From an uncultured Clostridia bacterium (GTDB lineage: Bacteria; Bacillota; Clostridia; Christensenellales; Pumilibacteraceae), in NCBI GenBank assembly GCA_947588325.1, contig CANPYH010000091.1:1-5556 (forward strand): a stretch of 5,556 nucleotides of DNA, given 5' to 3'. Under the pieces are notes generated by a model. The model was not told the origin of the DNA, searched no databases, and saw nothing but the letters and a program-made list of their open reading frames with translations. Both the position numbers and the translations under genes were made by a program. Shown one piece after another: positions 4,498 through 5,556 of this stretch (its first letter is position 1; each line of letters starts with the position of its first letter).

Positions 4498-5556
4498 ATG
4501 GACAATCAAAAAGATCTCGAAAAGCTCATAGCAATTAACAGTATATACGGTGCGCCGTCGAAAAATGCGCCCTTCGGTAAAGCCAACCGACGCGCTCTCG
4601 ACGCCTTTCTCTCCATCGCCTCTTCATACGGTCTGCGTGTGGGCGAGGACGACGGTTACGCGGGCTGGGCGGAGTACGGCTCGGGGGATAAGCTCGTCGG
4701 CGTGCTCGGTCATCTCGACATAGTTCCCGCAGGAGAGGGTTGGTCGAGCGATCCCTTCACCCTCACCGTTCGCGGCGGGAATATGTACGGTCGGGGGGTC
4801 AGCGACGACAAAGGCCCCGTGTTCGCCTGCCTCACCGCGCTTAAAAGGCTTAAAAGCCAGAACGCCGATATAGGCGCGCGCGTCCGCCTCATTGTGGGGT
4901 GTAACGAAGAGAACGGCTCGGCTTGTATCAAGCACTACGTCCAGACCCAAGAGGTGCCCCGCCTCTCCTTTACCCCCGATTCCGACTTCCCCATCGTCGC
5001 CGGCGAAAAGGGTATACTCCACCTCGAAGTCCTCCTTCCCTTCGACGGCGAGGACGTCGTCAGCCTCCGCGGCGGAGAAAGACCGAACATAGTGCCCGCT
5101 TATGCCGAGTGCACGCTCAAAAGCGAGAGCGTCGCGCGGGCTGCTACGGGCGGGGCGGGCGTTACGCAAAGCGGCTCGGTAGTCTCGGCGACGGGACAAT
5201 CGGCGCACGGCTCCACCCCCGAAAAGGGCGATAACGCGATTATCAGGCTTCTTCGCGCGCTCTCACCCCTCGTTCGCGACGAGGCGGTGCGTTGGGCGAG
5301 CGAGTATATCGACACGAGCGGGGCGGCGCTCGGCATTGCCTGCGAGGACGGGACGGGCGCGCTCACACTCAACCTCGGCATGTGCGAGTTTGGGCGCGAA
5401 GCGAAGTTTGTACTCGACCTGCGACTGCCCGCGTCGGCTTCGGCGGAGGAGATAATCTCCGCCATAAGCGGCACCCTGCCCACGGGCGGAAAGGTCAACG
5501 TGTTGCACCGCTCGGACGCCCTTTGCTTTGCCGAGGACGACGAGCTTATTACCACC
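4498..5556 (+). CDS. M20-family metallodipeptidase, PepV/Sapep-like (3' end outside window)
   Basis: The window holds 353 codons, open to its edge; family members have about 440-470, so roughly the last 100 are missing. Motifs follow PepV of Lactobacillus: GHLDIVPAGEGW (H72 metal ligand, D74), GRGVSDDKGP (bridging D104), GCNEENGS (E137 general base, E138 ligand) and TPDSDFP (D161 ligand). The inserted lid domain has ERPNIVP and GQSAHGSTPEKGDNA (H237, substrate carboxylate side). The C-terminal metal histidine lies beyond the window. The enzyme should be a cytoplasmic two-metal (Zn or Mn) dipeptidase that removes N-terminal residues from dipeptides, in peptide nutrition or turnover. The ATG at 4498 is the only plausible start; no upstream in-frame start or ribosome site exists. 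EENG replaces the commoner EETG. Other M20 peptidases are less likely given the lid and motif spellings. Confidence 0.92.
   Translation, partial: MDNQKDLEKLIAINSIYGAPSKNAPFGKANRRALDAFLSIASSYGLRVGEDDGYAGWAEYGSGDKLVGVLGHLDIVPAGEGWSSDPFTLTVRGGNMYGRGVSDDKGPVFACLTALKRLKSQNADIGARVRLIVGCNEENGSACIKHYVQTQEVPRLSFTPDSDFPIVAGEKGILHLEVLLPFDGEDVVSLRGGERPNIVPAYAECTLKSESVARAATGGAGVTQSGSVVSATGQSAHGSTPEKGDNAIIRLLRALSPLVRDEAVRWASEYIDTSGAALGIACEDGTGALTLNLGMCEFGREAKFVLDLRLPASASAEEIISAISGTLPTGGKVNVLHRSDALCFAEDDELITT

Noticed and set aside
4411..4509. Longer N-terminus of the SLOG protein
   Set aside because: The extra 33 codons cover the -35 and -10 elements and precede the conserved family N-terminus; an internal ATG at 4432-4434 is upstream of the predicted transcription start.
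4624..5208. 194-codon minus-strand open frame
   Set aside because: It lies antisense to the dipeptidase, whose metal-binding motifs are intact in the plus frame.

Overview
The window looks like the chromosome of an endospore-lineage Clostridia member (Bacillota). The main evidence is a SipL-like protein with SPOCS/DUF3794 repeats and a C-terminal LysM. Supporting evidence is an OhrR-type MarR regulator, a stand-alone TSCPD protein, a DUF1273-type SLOG protein, a PepV-like M20 dipeptidase, strong AGGAGG-type ribosome sites and near-consensus sigma-A promoters. Genes are GC-rich in third positions while the intergenic DNA is AT-rich. The species cannot be named from this sequence.

Layout. Bases 1-395 hold no confident gene. 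They contain a possible frameshifted gene start on the minus strand at the left edge, a long-range hairpin followed by T6 (86-149), a strong bidirectional terminator (201-232) and a cluster of imperfect repeats (247-390). Then comes a minus-strand SipL-like spore-coat morphogenesis gene (396-1856). Divergent from it is a compact three-gene plus-strand operon (2066-3312): Cys-type, probably thioredoxin-dependent glutathione peroxidase, a small TSCPD protein, and an OhrR/MarR peroxide sensor. Its promoter is TTGACA-17-TATATT, followed at once by a 29-bp palindrome that resembles an OhrR operator, so the operon is probably autoregulated and induced by organic peroxide. It ends at a hairpin terminator (3331-3361) shared with convergent minus-strand genes.

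The minus-strand pair is a SLOG/DUF1273 protein (3934-4410) followed by an acidic-tailed protein with two Cys4 zinc-ribbon modules (3399-3857). Divergent from the SLOG gene is a PepV/Sapep-like M20 metallodipeptidase (4498 onward), cut by the right edge of the window.

The most striking observation is the 87-bp gap between the SLOG and dipeptidase genes. It carries two back-to-back perfect sigma-A promoters (TTGACA-17 bp-TATAAT), each placing the transcription start at or within about one base of the start codon. Both mRNAs are therefore predicted to be leaderless, while the other genes in the window mostly have recognisable Shine-Dalgarno sites. The dipeptidase promoter also has a perfect 14-bp palindrome filling most of its -35/-10 spacer. 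The second notable unit is the gpx-TSCPD-ohrR operon with its operator.
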